Source: Faeciplasma gallinarum (GTDB taxonomy: Bacteria; Bacillota; Clostridia; Oscillospirales; Ruminococcaceae). Taken from it: 39,105 nucleotides of DNA. Every line of letters begins with the position of its first letter. Within the stretch, counting starts at the first letter, position 1. Below are positions 24,649 through 32,237 of this stretch, one piece after another. Position numbers and translations under genes: made by a program. The notes under the pieces are model-generated. The model had not been told where the DNA came from. It saw nothing but the letters and a program-made list of their open reading frames with translations, and ran no database searches. The stretch lies in contig DVIR01000034.1 of NCBI GenBank assembly GCA_018711085.1, forward strand, positions 1 through 39,105, written 5' to 3'.

Positions 24649-24726
24649 TTACAAACTCAAAGCTTGACCCTTCGTCCTCCTTTCCTGTGCCTTGAGCAGT
24701 TTGTCAGGCCTTTCGCAGATAACCAT
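24649..24726 (-). CDS. Candidate 25-codon micro-ORF, copy B
   Basis: The frame opens with ATG at 24724-24726 and ends in TAA at 24649-24651. The first 18 residues, MVICERPDKLLKAQERRT, are the same as in copy A, after which the two diverge (KGQALSL). The in-frame codons before the ATG would extend a longer peptide (DYTK), but a TAG stands where copy A has AAG. Translation is not shown; it could equally be a gene remnant. Confidence 0.35.
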   Translation of the reverse strand: MVICERPDKLLKAQERRTKGQALSL

Positions 24727-24762
24727 TTTGGTGTAGTCCTAGTGCACTAAAGTGCTAAAGTG
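24674..24762. repeat. 89-bp direct repeat, copy 1
   Basis: Copy of the 89-bp unit that recurs at 24780-24868 (period 106 bp). About five differences separate the two. The unit begins GTCCTCCTTTC on the plus strand and ends in the short iterated run CACTAAAGTGCTAAAGTG. Confidence 0.95.
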
Positions 24763-24832
24763 ATTTGTCACACGCTTCTGTCCTCCTTTCTTGCGCCTTG
24801 AGCAGTTTGTCAGGCCTTTCGCAGATAACCAT
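24755..24832 (-). CDS. Candidate 25-codon micro-ORF, copy A
   Basis: The frame opens with ATG at 24830-24832 and ends in TAG at 24755-24757, inside the direct repeat region. It encodes MVICERPDKLLKAQERRT then EACDKSL. The frame is open further upstream without an ATG (HFSALVHKDYTK). AAGGA lies 10 bases before the ATG. In the shared coding part the differences between copies are synonymous (GCG/GCA, CAA/CAG), which hints at past selection on the peptide. Confidence 0.4.
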   Translation of the reverse strand: MVICERPDKLLKAQERRTEACDKSL

Positions 24833-24868
24833 TTTGGTGTAGTCCTTGTGCACTAAAGCACTAAAGTG
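24780..24868. repeat. 89-bp direct repeat, copy 2
   Basis: Second copy of the 89-bp unit, about 94 percent identical to 24674-24762 and in the same orientation. A unique 17-bp spacer separates the copies. Confidence 0.95.
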
Positions 24869-25118
24869 TAAGGTTCTTAAAAGGGGTTTTTAAGCCGCTT
24901 TCGCCCTACGAACATAATCACTTAGCTGTACTTATTTGCGCCGAAGATACCTACCGTATATTTGATTCAAGTTCGTCAAAAGCGGCATAATACGTGCCTT
25001 TTTAGAAAAAGGACTTTTATTAACACTTATTACATTAAAGTTTTACATCTAAACAATAAAAGTATCTGCTCGCGATGCACTGATTTTTACAATTGTTTTA
25101 TTGCCACCGAGCCGTCCG

Positions 25119-25147
25119 TAATATTTTACTTCTATTTAAATTACAAA
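25119..25147 (+). promoter_or_regulatory. Possible SigE-type promoter of spoIIID
   Basis: TAATATT (25119-25125) is a full match to the SigE -35 consensus KMATATT. After 14 bases comes ATTACAAA, a partial match to the -10 consensus CATACANT. In B. subtilis spoIIID is a SigE gene. The -10 match is only moderate. Confidence 0.4.
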
Positions 25148-25186
25148 GCTAATATATATTAGTAAAACGCAAATAGGAGTGAGCTT

Positions 25187-25450
25187 ATGACGGAAATACC
25201 GAAAGATGAGGAACGCCCGGTTATCTTAGGCGAATACATAATTGAGCATAAGGCGACCGTGAGGCAGACTGCAAGACAGTTCGGAATAAGCAAGTCTACC
25301 GTTCATAAGGACGTTAGTGAAAGACTTAAAAAAGTTAAGCCGTCGCTGTACAAAGAGGTTAAAGTTATTCTTGACATCAACAAGCAGGAAAGACACCTAA
25401 GAGGCGGAGAAGCCACAAAGAGAAAATATGAAATGGCGGCTATGAAGTAA
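25187..25450 (+). CDS. spoIIID: Sporulation transcriptional regulator SpoIIID
   Basis: SpoIIID is the mother-cell DNA-binding protein that activates or represses many SigE genes during endospore formation. The 87-residue sequence carries the signature LGEYIIEHKATVRQTARQFGISKSTVHKDVSERLKKVKPSLYKEVKVILDINKQERHLRGGEATKRKY. It has a helix-turn-helix at about residues 27-48 and the basic C-terminal tail. AGGAG lies 8 bases before the ATG. It stands alone, reading toward the arginine operon. It is the strongest sign that the organism forms endospores. Confidence 0.97.
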   Translation: MTEIPKDEERPVILGEYIIEHKATVRQTARQFGISKSTVHKDVSERLKKVKPSLYKEVKVILDINKQERHLRGGEATKRKYEMAAMK

Positions 25451-25462
25451 ATTTAAAAGGCA

Positions 25463-25519
25463 ACATAAGAAAAAAGACGCCCGAAGATGCATGTTAAACA
25501 TGCTTTCTTTCGGGCGTCT
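25463..25519 (-). terminator. Second terminator behind the arginine operon
   Basis: An 11-bp stem, AGACGCCCGAA (25475-25485) with TTCGGGCGTCT (25509-25519), contains an inner GCATGT/ACATGC stem and is followed on the minus strand by TTTTTTCTT. The plus side lacks a T-run, so it serves arg transcripts, not spoIIID. Confidence 0.85.
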
Positions 25520-25554
25520 GAAATTATCGGTATGCATTATCATTGCAGGACACA

Positions 25555-25587
25555 AAAAGCGCCGTCACGGCAAGTGACGGTGCTTTT
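25555..25587 (-). terminator. First terminator behind argD
   Basis: Arms AAAAGC-G-CCGTCAC and GTGACGG-T-GCTTTT form a 13-pair stem with one mismatch, followed on the minus strand by TTTTTGTGT. It lies 21 bases after the argD stop. Confidence 0.85.
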
Positions 25588-25608
25588 AAATTTATATCCG
25601 CTATATGG

Positions 25609-26769
25609 TTATTTGCATGCAACGCGCTTTAGGGTTTGTATTCCGCTTTCAAGCAGGTCAAACGGTATGTTAAGCGCAGGCAAAAGCCTTACTTTATCCT
25701 TTGCAGTCAGGACAAGAACGCCATTATTTATACATTCGGCTGCGACTTCCTTTGCAGGCTTCTTTGTCTTTACGCCTATCATAAGTCCCATTCCGGTGAC
25801 GCTTTCTATACCCTCAGCTCCGCTAAGCTCGGAGAATATGTACTTTGACTTTTCTTTAACTTCGTTCAAAAGCTTGTCGTCTATTCTCTCAAGAATATTG
25901 AGTGCACCTGCGCAGCAGACGGGATTTCCGCCGAAGGTGGATCCGTTCAATCCGGGAGTAAACACGTCTTTTACCTTTTCGCCGAGCATGGTAATGCCTA
26001 TGGGGAGTCCTCCGCCTATTCCCTTTGCCGTAGTGACGATGTCGGGCTTGACGCCGTAGTTCATGTAGCCGTAGAGCATGCCGCTTCTGCCGTTTCCTAT
26101 CTGAACTTCATCAGCTATAAGCAATATGTCATTGCTTTGAGCAAGCGCCGCCATGGCATCAACAAACTCCTCATCCAAAGGCAGCACGCCGCCCTCTCCG
26201 CGAACAATTTCAAACATAATCGCCGCGACGTTATTTTCGGACACTGCTTTTTTCAGGTCTTGCGGCGTTGCATCACAGTGTACAAAGCCGGGAGTAAGCG
26301 GCTGAAAATACTGATGGAACGCATCCTGACCGGTCGCAGCAAGTGTAGTGAGCGTTCTGCCGTGGAAACTGTTTTTAAGAGTTACAATAGTGCTGCAATC
26401 GCTTCCCTTTTTATCGCTGCCATATTTTCTTGCAGCCTTTATGGCACATTCGTTTGCCTCTGCTCCGGAGTTTGAGAAAAAGACATTGCACATGCCTGTT
26501 CTGTCGCACAGCATCTTTGCAAGCTTTGCACACGGCTCGGAGTAGTAAAGGTTTGAAGTATGCTGGAATTTGTGGAGCTGCTCCGTAACAGCCGCTATCC
26601 ACTGCTCATCGCACACGCCAAAGCTGTTTACGGCAATTCCGCTTCCTAAATCTATGTATTTCTTTCCGTCGCAGTCGTAAACAACCGATCCTTTTCCCGA
26701 GACAATGTTGACGGGAAACCTCGAATATGTGGGCGCGACATACTTTTTGTCAAGTTCAATTACATTCAC
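25609..26769 (-). CDS. argD: Acetylornithine aminotransferase
   Basis: ArgD is a class III PLP aminotransferase that converts N-acetylglutamate semialdehyde to N-acetylornithine. Visible motifs are FSNSGAEANECAIKAARKY, FHGRTLTTLAATGQ, EIVRGEGGVLPLDEEF, LIADEVQIGNGRSG and TTAKGIGGGLPIG, the last with the PLP lysine. GSTFGGNPVCCAGAL follows. The start is GTG at 26767-26769 (MNVIELDKKYV), 8-9 bases from AGGAGG; this overlaps the argB stop by 14 bases. The 386-residue length is normal. It is the last gene of argC-argJ-argB-argD. Confidence 0.94.
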   Translation of the reverse strand: MNVIELDKKYVAPTYSRFPVNIVSGKGSVVYDCDGKKYIDLGSGIAVNSFGVCDEQWIAAVTEQLHKFQHTSNLYYSEPCAKLAKMLCDRTGMCNVFFSNSGAEANECAIKAARKYGSDKKGSDCSTIVTLKNSFHGRTLTTLAATGQDAFHQYFQPLTPGFVHCDATPQDLKKAVSENNVAAIMFEIVRGEGGVLPLDEEFVDAMAALAQSNDILLIADEVQIGNGRSGMLYGYMNYGVKPDIVTTAKGIGGGLPIGITMLGEKVKDVFTPGLNGSTFGGNPVCCAGALNILERIDDKLLNEVKEKSKYIFSELSGAEGIESVTGMGLMIGVKTKKPAKEVAAECINNGVLVLTAKDKVRLLPALNIPFDLLESGIQTLKRVACK

Positions 26770-27631
26770 TGTGCTTTCCCTCCTCAAACATTGTTCCTAT
26801 GCCCTCTTCGGTAAGGGTTTCTATGAGTATGGAATGGGAAATGCGTCCGTCGATTATGAACACCCTTTTAACTCCGTCCATAATGGCGTTTACGCAGCAT
26901 TCAACCTTTGGTATCATGCCGTCGCATATGATTCCGTCATCAATTAGCTTCTTTGTCTGCTCGACGGTAACACGCGTTATAAGCGTGCTGGGGTCGTTTT
27001 TATCCATGAGCAGTCCGGGAGTATCGGTGAGAGATATCAGGCTTTCCGCCTTCAATGCGCCTGCTATTTTTGCAGCGGCGGTATCGGCGTTGATATTGTA
27101 TACGTTGCCCTCGTCATCGCATCCGAGTGTGGACACCACGGGGATATATCCTTTTTCTATGATATCAAGTATCGGCTTGGGGTTGATCTGCGTGATCTTG
27201 CCCACATATCCGAGCTTTTCGTCCTTAATCGTTGCCTTGATCATGTGACCGTCTATGCCGGAAATGCCTATTGAGTTTCCTCCGCAGCATTCGATGAGGT
27301 TTACAAGGCTTTTATTTATCTTGCCCGCAAGAACCATTTGAGCCACTTCTACGGTCTCCTTATCGGTCACCCTGAGTCCGTCTATGAACTTTGTTTCCTT
27401 GCCTATCTTAGACAAAAGCTCTGAAATCTCCGGACCTCCGCCGTGGACAAGCACCACCTTGACGCCGATAAGGCTGAGCAAGACAATGTCCCTGACGACT
27501 GAGTTCTTGAGCTTTTCATTTACCATGGCGTTTCCGCCGTATTTTACTACGACGATCTTGCCGTTATATTTTTTTATGTACGGCAGGGCATGAACAAGTA
27601 TTCTTGCCCTGTCTGCGTTTGAAATCTGCAT
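26756..27631 (-). CDS. argB: Acetylglutamate kinase
   Basis: ArgB phosphorylates N-acetylglutamate, the second step of arginine synthesis. The 291-residue protein shows KIVVVKYGGNAM at the ATP site, VLVHGGGPEIS for N-acetylglutamate binding, GISGIDGHMI, and NINADTAAAKIAGALKAESLISLTDTPGLL near the middle. The N-terminal helix (NADRARILVHALPYI) is present, as in arginine-sensitive hexameric kinases of Thermotoga and Pseudomonas, so feedback inhibition is possible (inference). It lies between argJ and argD. Confidence 0.96.
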   Translation of the reverse strand: MQISNADRARILVHALPYIKKYNGKIVVVKYGGNAMVNEKLKNSVVRDIVLLSLIGVKVVLVHGGGPEISELLSKIGKETKFIDGLRVTDKETVEVAQMVLAGKINKSLVNLIECCGGNSIGISGIDGHMIKATIKDEKLGYVGKITQINPKPILDIIEKGYIPVVSTLGCDDEGNVYNINADTAAAKIAGALKAESLISLTDTPGLLMDKNDPSTLITRVTVEQTKKLIDDGIICDGMIPKVECCVNAIMDGVKRVFIIDGRISHSILIETLTEEGIGTMFEEGKHSECN

Positions 27632-27674
27632 TTTTACACACCAGCCTATACCAAAATATTTGCCCTTTATTCAA

Positions 27675-28886
27675 TCAAGTGCGGTAGTCTCCGTTGATTC
27701 TGACGTAATCATACGTTAAGTCGCATCCCCATGCCGTAGCCTCACCTGAGCCGCTGTTAAGCTCGATTTTTATGGTTATATCGTGCTCTAAAAGAATCTT
27801 CTTGGCGACTTCTTCGGAAAAGTCTACGCCTGCGCCGTCTTTGCACACAAGTATTTCGCCGGCAACTGATACAAACGAGACATCAACCTTGTTTACATCT
27901 ACATCCGCGCCGCTGTATCCTATTGCGCAGAGAACTCTGCCCCAGTTTGCGTCCGCGCCGAACATGGCTGCCTTAGTCAATGACGAGCAAATAACAGCCT
28001 TTGCAACGGTTTTTGCTGTGTCTGTGTCCTTGGCTCCGGATACTTTGCACTCTATCATCTTGGTTGCACCCTCGCCGTCTCCGGCAATGCACTTGCATAA
28101 GAACACCGTGACGGTATTAAGCGCCTTCATGAACGTGTCAAAGTCATCACCTTCACAGGCTATTTCGCTGTTTCCCGCCATGCCGTTTGCTAAAATGGTG
28201 ACCATGTCGTTTGTAGAGGTGTCGCCATCGACGCTCACCATGTTAAACGTGTTTTGTATATCGCCCGAAAGAGCCTTTTGAAGCATCGGAGTGCTTATTG
28301 CACAGTCGGTCGTGATAAAGACAAGCATGGTTGCCATGTTGGGATGAATCATTCCCGAGCCTTTTGCAATTCCGCCTATCCTGCACTCTTTTCCGCTGAC
28401 TTCAAAGCTGACAGCTATCTCTTTTTTGACTGTATCGGTGGTCATTATTCCTTCGGCGGCAAGCTTGCTGTTGTCGCCGAGACCGCTGACAAGCTCATGC
28501 ATTCCCGACTCAATCGGAGTGATGTCAAGCGGCTGACCGATTACTCCGGTAGACGCCACAACGACGTCATTTGCCGATATTCCAAGCTCCCTTGCGGTAA
28601 GCTCGCTCATCTTTTCGGCAATTTCTATGCCGTTTGCGTTGCAGGTGTTTGCGTTGCCGCTGTTGCATATCACAGCCTGAGCGTATCCGTCCGAAATATG
28701 CTGCTTTGTAACCGTAAGGGGTGCGCCCTTAACAAGGTTTGTCGTATAGACAGCGGCTGCATTAGCTCTCTTTTCGCTGTATATCAAAGATAAATCCCTT
28801 TTTGATTTGTTTTTTCTTATTCCGCAGTGTATGCCGTTTGCCTTAAATCCCTTTGCCGCGCACACGCCGCCTTCTGTAATCTTCAT
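27675..28886 (-). CDS. argJ: Bifunctional ornithine acetyltransferase / N-acetylglutamate synthase
   Basis: ArgJ moves the acetyl group from N-acetylornithine to glutamate, giving the cyclic arginine pathway, and may also use acetyl-CoA. The self-cleavage site is in KGSGMIHPNMATMLVF, where the threonine becomes the nucleophile of the beta chain. SNxxxGDTSTNDM-type sequence (VDGDTSTNDMVTILANG) and the ADPNWGRV-like FGADANWGRVLCAIGYSG are also present. The start is ATG 28884-28886 with AAGGAG 8 bases upstream, giving 403 residues; a frame extending into argC has no such site. Confidence 0.95.
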   Translation of the reverse strand: MKITEGGVCAAKGFKANGIHCGIRKNKSKRDLSLIYSEKRANAAAVYTTNLVKGAPLTVTKQHISDGYAQAVICNSGNANTCNANGIEIAEKMSELTARELGISANDVVVASTGVIGQPLDITPIESGMHELVSGLGDNSKLAAEGIMTTDTVKKEIAVSFEVSGKECRIGGIAKGSGMIHPNMATMLVFITTDCAISTPMLQKALSGDIQNTFNMVSVDGDTSTNDMVTILANGMAGNSEIACEGDDFDTFMKALNTVTVFLCKCIAGDGEGATKMIECKVSGAKDTDTAKTVAKAVICSSLTKAAMFGADANWGRVLCAIGYSGADVDVNKVDVSFVSVAGEILVCKDGAGVDFSEEVAKKILLEHDITIKIELNSGSGEATAWGCDLTYDYVRINGDYRT

Positions 28887-28905
28887 AGCTATTCTCCTTT
28901 TTAAC

Positions 28906-29838
28906 TTACAGCTCAAGTCCGGCGGTTATATCTGCGCCGAGCTTTATATTAAGAACCTGCACCGCAGCGCCTGACGCGCCCTTTCCCAGGTTATCGTATC
29001 TTGCGGTGAGAAGTATTCTGTCCTCGTTTCCGAAAACAGACACCTGCATGGAGTCCTTTTTGCTGAGTCCGGCAGCTGAAAGCATTCCGCCCTCGTCGCA
29101 CTCGTCCGTATAGCTCACCACAGGACCGTTATACATGCTTTTGTATATTTTCTTTATATCCTCCGCCGTTGCACCGTTTAAAAGGTCTTGCTTAAACAGC
29201 GGAACGGTTACGACCATGCCGCTGTAAAAGTCGGACACTATGGGGCAAAAAACAGGCGCATTATTTAAAAGCGAGACCGCTTTCATTTCTTTTAAGTGCT
29301 TGTGATTTTGAGTGAGTCCGTACTGCCTTGGCGCATCAAGCAGGTGGTCTGTGCGCTCCTGCTCATACTGCGCTATCATCTTCTTTCCGCCGCCGCTGTA
29401 ACCGGTTACCGAATGACAGCATAGTCTTGCGTCGACGCTTATAATTCCGGACGACACCAAAGGTCTCACCAAAGCAATAAACCCGCTTGCGTGACAGCCC
29501 GGGACGGCTATCCTTTTTGAGGATTTTATCTTTTCATAAAACTCCTCGGACAGCTCCGGAAATCCGTACGCCCAGTCGGGATTTGTGCGGTGAGCAGTTG
29601 ACGTATCTATAATAACTGTATCGGGGTTTTCAAGCATCGACACGGCTTCGATTGCAGCGTCGTCAGGCAGGCACAAAAAAGAAACATCCGACATGTTGAG
29701 CATTCGCTTTCTTGACTTGGGATCCTTTCTTTCTTCCTCCGACAGTGTCAAAAGCTCAATATCGCTTCTTTGCTCAAGTCTTTCGTAAATCCTAAGACCT
29801 GTTGTCCCCGATTTACCGTCAATAAATATTTTCTTCAT
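28906..29838 (-). CDS. argC: N-acetyl-gamma-glutamyl-phosphate reductase, short (type 2) form
   Basis: ArgC reduces N-acetylglutamyl phosphate to the semialdehyde with NADPH. The 310-residue protein is the shorter ArgC type: IFIDGKSGTTGLRIYERL begins the nucleotide fold, the catalytic cysteine is in VPGCHASGF, and HSVTGYSGGGKKMIAQYE, which aligns with the usual SG.SGAG region, follows. YDNLGKGASGAAVQVLN closes it. It heads the arginine operon, with 19 bases to argJ. Confidence 0.93.
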   Translation of the reverse strand: MKKIFIDGKSGTTGLRIYERLEQRSDIELLTLSEEERKDPKSRKRMLNMSDVSFLCLPDDAAIEAVSMLENPDTVIIDTSTAHRTNPDWAYGFPELSEEFYEKIKSSKRIAVPGCHASGFIALVRPLVSSGIISVDARLCCHSVTGYSGGGKKMIAQYEQERTDHLLDAPRQYGLTQNHKHLKEMKAVSLLNNAPVFCPIVSDFYSGMVVTVPLFKQDLLNGATAEDIKKIYKSMYNGPVVSYTDECDEGGMLSAAGLSKKDSMQVSVFGNEDRILLTARYDNLGKGASGAAVQVLNIKLGADITAGLEL

Positions 29839-29885
29839 TCTTCAACACGACCTTAAATGCATAAACTTACATTCAATATGCAACA

Positions 29886-29914
29886 ATTATATCACAGTGT
29901 GAATATTTATTCAA
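29886..29914 (-). promoter_or_regulatory. SigA-type promoter of the argCJBD operon
   Basis: On the minus strand TTGAAT (29909-29914) and TATAAT (29886-29891) are 17 bases apart, with an extended -10 (TGA). It lies about 48 bases before the argC ATG and is overlapped by an ARG box. Confidence 0.82.
29900..29913. promoter_or_regulatory. ARG box (ArgR/AhrC operator)
   Basis: The palindrome TGAATATTTATTCA matches the ARG-box core TGAAT-WWWW-ATTCA at every fixed position. It covers the -35 box and spacer of the arg promoter, so arginine-bound ArgR should block RNA polymerase. A second, weaker box (TGCATATTATTCT, 29922-29934) lies 22 bp farther upstream, about two helical turns, the spacing usual for paired ARG boxes. 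Confidence 0.82.
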
Positions 29915-30055
29915 GCAATTTTGCATATTATTCTGCCGAATTTGACTCTGATGTTTTAAACAACATTGTGCACAATTATAGCATGCATGCAGTCTAAGAG
30001 GCACGAACAAATCAGCGTGCGCCGACATGTATCATGCCTCCGTATATTTAAATAA

Positions 30056-32038
30056 TCAATGAAAAATGTTTCCCGAAAGTTCTGCCAGAGTGTTTTCTCC
30101 CCAGCTGTAGTTTGTGAGGTAGCTTCCCTTAAACAAGGATGCATACCCTTCCTTGCCGGAAAGGTAGTCGTACAGATCGCACTCGACTCTTTCGGTGACG
30201 ATTCTGCGCTTTCCGTCTACAGACTCTACCGCATCGGGTATGCCGTACTCCTCAAGTATGTTCTTAAGTCTCAGGGCAACTTTTCGGTACCTTGCAAGCG
30301 TTACGGGGTTTACAGGCTCGTCCTCCCACAAAAAGCTTATCGCCTCTTCGGAAGAAACGTATCCTCCCCGCCTGTCAACAAGCAGGGCAAACAGCTCTTT
30401 TGACTTCTGGCTTCTGAACGCAATCGGTCTGCCGTCAACAAACGTATCAAAATAGCCGAATGTGCGTATCTTAATCTTTGGTTTTTGCAATATGCCGGAC
30501 GCGCCTGCGTCTGCTTTTTTGTATTCCGAATCCATATTGTAAAGTATTACATAGAACTCTGAACCGCCTTCTGCGGTTTTTCGCGAGCAGACGGCGCGTA
30601 TATGACGGATTTTATCTCCGTCCTTGAAAGAAAAATCTGCGCATAAATCCTTAAAAAGTCTCTGCACCGACTCATAAGTTATATCGCTGCGAGATATGAT
30701 GTCTCTTATAGGATGCATCTTTGTGGCAAGAGCCTGCCATTCGTCTTTAGAGTACTTAAAGAAGTTGCAAATGCTGTCGCTTGTGTAAAGGGGTCTGACC
30801 ATATCGCCGTCAACCTCAAACGCGACAATTCCATCCGCTATGCGAACCGATGTCTGAGTATCATTTTTAGGCATGATGCTGTCCTCTGAAACGCTTTTAC
30901 TGCAAAACAGGCAGACAGAGCTGTCTATCTTTAGGAAAATGCCGCTGTATTTGCGTGACGAGCCGCCGCTCAGCGCGTGATATTCTATAGTCGGAGGGCT
31001 TGAATCGGCGTCGGAATACCTTGTGCGGTAGAGATCCTTAAAGAAGTTTTGAAGTACCGGCCTGTCCGATTCGCAAACGGTTTCGCTTATCCACCTTTGC
31101 GTCGCTTCCTCCATTCTCATGGGTATATCCTTAACCCACTTATACGGCACCGAATCGTTGATATATATGCATTTGACTGTATTGTCCGAAAAGTCAAACT
31201 CAAATATGCAGTCATAAACATGTGACAGTGCTTTGAGATACCTTTGAGTCTTTTGCTCTTTGTTTTTTATATGCTGCTCGGTTATGTCCGCGCATATGCT
31301 TTGAAACTCATCATTTCCATGCTCGTCCTTGGTCTTTGTAACCCAGCCGAACATATATGCCTTTGTTCCGTCAAACCTCAAAACGTTGATTTCGCCCGAG
31401 ATAGGCGTTCCCATTGTAAACACACGATTTAAAAACGCAGAAAATTTCCGGCGTTCCTCCATCGGAATCATCAAAAATATGTTGTCCTTATACAGGTTGA
31501 GATAGTCTGATTCTCCGTCCTGAGCATGCGGGAATCTCAAAAGCTCAAGCATCCTCTTGTTTATGTATGTAATCTTCGGCTGAGCATCGCATGTAAATTT
31601 TAAAAATCCGCATGGAACAGTATCGTCGAGAAACTTCAAATTGCCAAGCTCAGACTTGATTGCGGTTATGTCGCACAGGGTTGAGCAGCCGACAAGCTCC
31701 CCGTCTGAATTTTTTGATGTGGTCATTGTATCGGCGACGCAAATTACGCTTTTATCTTTTCTTATAAGCCTGTACTGTGCGCTGAGTGTCGTCTCGCCTC
31801 GGCTAAGCTCTGAGATAAACTCGGCGTAGCGTTCCTTGTCGGCGGGATGCACCGCATCAAAATAGCGGTCGCGCGAGCTGTCCGAAAGCTCTTCTTCAGA
31901 ACATCCCAGCATTTTGCACAGGCTGACGCTCACGTGCGCCAAACGCGCTCCGCGTCCGTCGTCCGCAAAAATATATTCATGATATCCGCTGATACCGCGA
32001 TCTAATATCGCCGGCATGTTCTCAAGTCGATCGATCAT
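30056..32038 (-). CDS. Four-PAS-domain protein with a SARP/OmpR-type winged-helix C-terminus
   Basis: A 660-residue soluble protein. Four PAS-like segments can be followed: about 20-130 (LCKMLGCSEEELSD ... VHPADKERYAEF ... YRLIRKDKSVICVADTMT), 140-265, 280-385 and 400-510. The C-terminus (about 530-630: KIRTFGYFDTFVDGRPIAFRSQKSKELFALLVDRRGGYVSSEEAISFLWED) is a winged-helix DNA- or nucleic-acid-binding domain of the SARP/OmpR kind. There is no kinase, GGDEF or receiver domain, so it looks like a one-component sensor-regulator. The ligand is unknown. AGGGTGAGAG precedes the ATG. It stands alone upstream of the arginine operon. Confidence 0.82.
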   Translation of the reverse strand: MIDRLENMPAILDRGISGYHEYIFADDGRGARLAHVSVSLCKMLGCSEEELSDSSRDRYFDAVHPADKERYAEFISELSRGETTLSAQYRLIRKDKSVICVADTMTTSKNSDGELVGCSTLCDITAIKSELGNLKFLDDTVPCGFLKFTCDAQPKITYINKRMLELLRFPHAQDGESDYLNLYKDNIFLMIPMEERRKFSAFLNRVFTMGTPISGEINVLRFDGTKAYMFGWVTKTKDEHGNDEFQSICADITEQHIKNKEQKTQRYLKALSHVYDCIFEFDFSDNTVKCIYINDSVPYKWVKDIPMRMEEATQRWISETVCESDRPVLQNFFKDLYRTRYSDADSSPPTIEYHALSGGSSRKYSGIFLKIDSSVCLFCSKSVSEDSIMPKNDTQTSVRIADGIVAFEVDGDMVRPLYTSDSICNFFKYSKDEWQALATKMHPIRDIISRSDITYESVQRLFKDLCADFSFKDGDKIRHIRAVCSRKTAEGGSEFYVILYNMDSEYKKADAGASGILQKPKIKIRTFGYFDTFVDGRPIAFRSQKSKELFALLVDRRGGYVSSEEAISFLWEDEPVNPVTLARYRKVALRLKNILEEYGIPDAVESVDGKRRIVTERVECDLYDYLSGKEGYASLFKGSYLTNYSWGENTLAELSGNIFH

Positions 32039-32131
32039 TCTCTCACCCTAAACAATACATATAGTCAAGTTAGATAAAAATATAAAGCCTAAAAGTTTAT
32101 GTCATAAATTTTAAAGTACTAATGATATATT

Positions 32132-32160
32132 ATTATATGATAAATGAAACCATTTGTAAA
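32132..32160 (-). promoter_or_regulatory. SigA-type promoter of the PAS regulator
   Basis: On the minus strand TTTACA (32155-32160) and TATAAT (32132-32137) are 17 bases apart. The leader before the ATG is about 85 bases and very A/T rich. Confidence 0.7.
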
Positions 32161-32197
32161 GAGCGGCGAATCAATAATCGTACATCGCACGTCACAT

Positions 32198-32226
32198 AAA
32201 ATAAAGAGGACGTTTTGCGCGTCCTC
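32198..32226 (-). terminator. Terminator of the macrodomain-sirtuin operon
   Basis: GAGGACG (32206-32212) and CGTCCTC (32220-32226) form a perfect 7-bp stem, followed on the minus strand by TTTATTTTA. It lies 11 bases after the sirtuin stop. Confidence 0.85.
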
Positions 32227-32237
32227 ATTTATCATAT

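Larger units (their letters stand above)
24584..25186. other. 603-bp region with repeats between the accessory genes and spoIIID
   Basis: This stretch has no ordinary gene. It holds two 89-bp direct repeats with micro-ORFs (24649-24868), an inverted repeat with arms GCCGCTTT ... CGAAC (24894-24913) and GTTCG ... AAAGCGGC (24971-24986), and, at its right end, the spoIIID promoter region. Open frames around 24962-25162 on the plus strand lack a ribosome binding site and look like chance. Confidence 0.6.

Noticed and set aside
24649..24868. CRISPR-like reading of the direct repeats
   Set aside because: Only two copies of 89 bases with a 17-base spacer; units are far too long and spacers too few for a CRISPR array.
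24962..25162. 66-codon plus-strand frame before spoIIID
   Set aside because: No ribosome binding site, A/T-driven composition, and it overlaps the likely spoIIID promoter.
29873..30028. 51-codon minus-strand frame with a good GGAGG, rich in cysteine, upstream of argC
   Set aside because: It runs through the arg promoter and both ARG boxes, so it would need to be coding and operator at once. No homology is recognisable.
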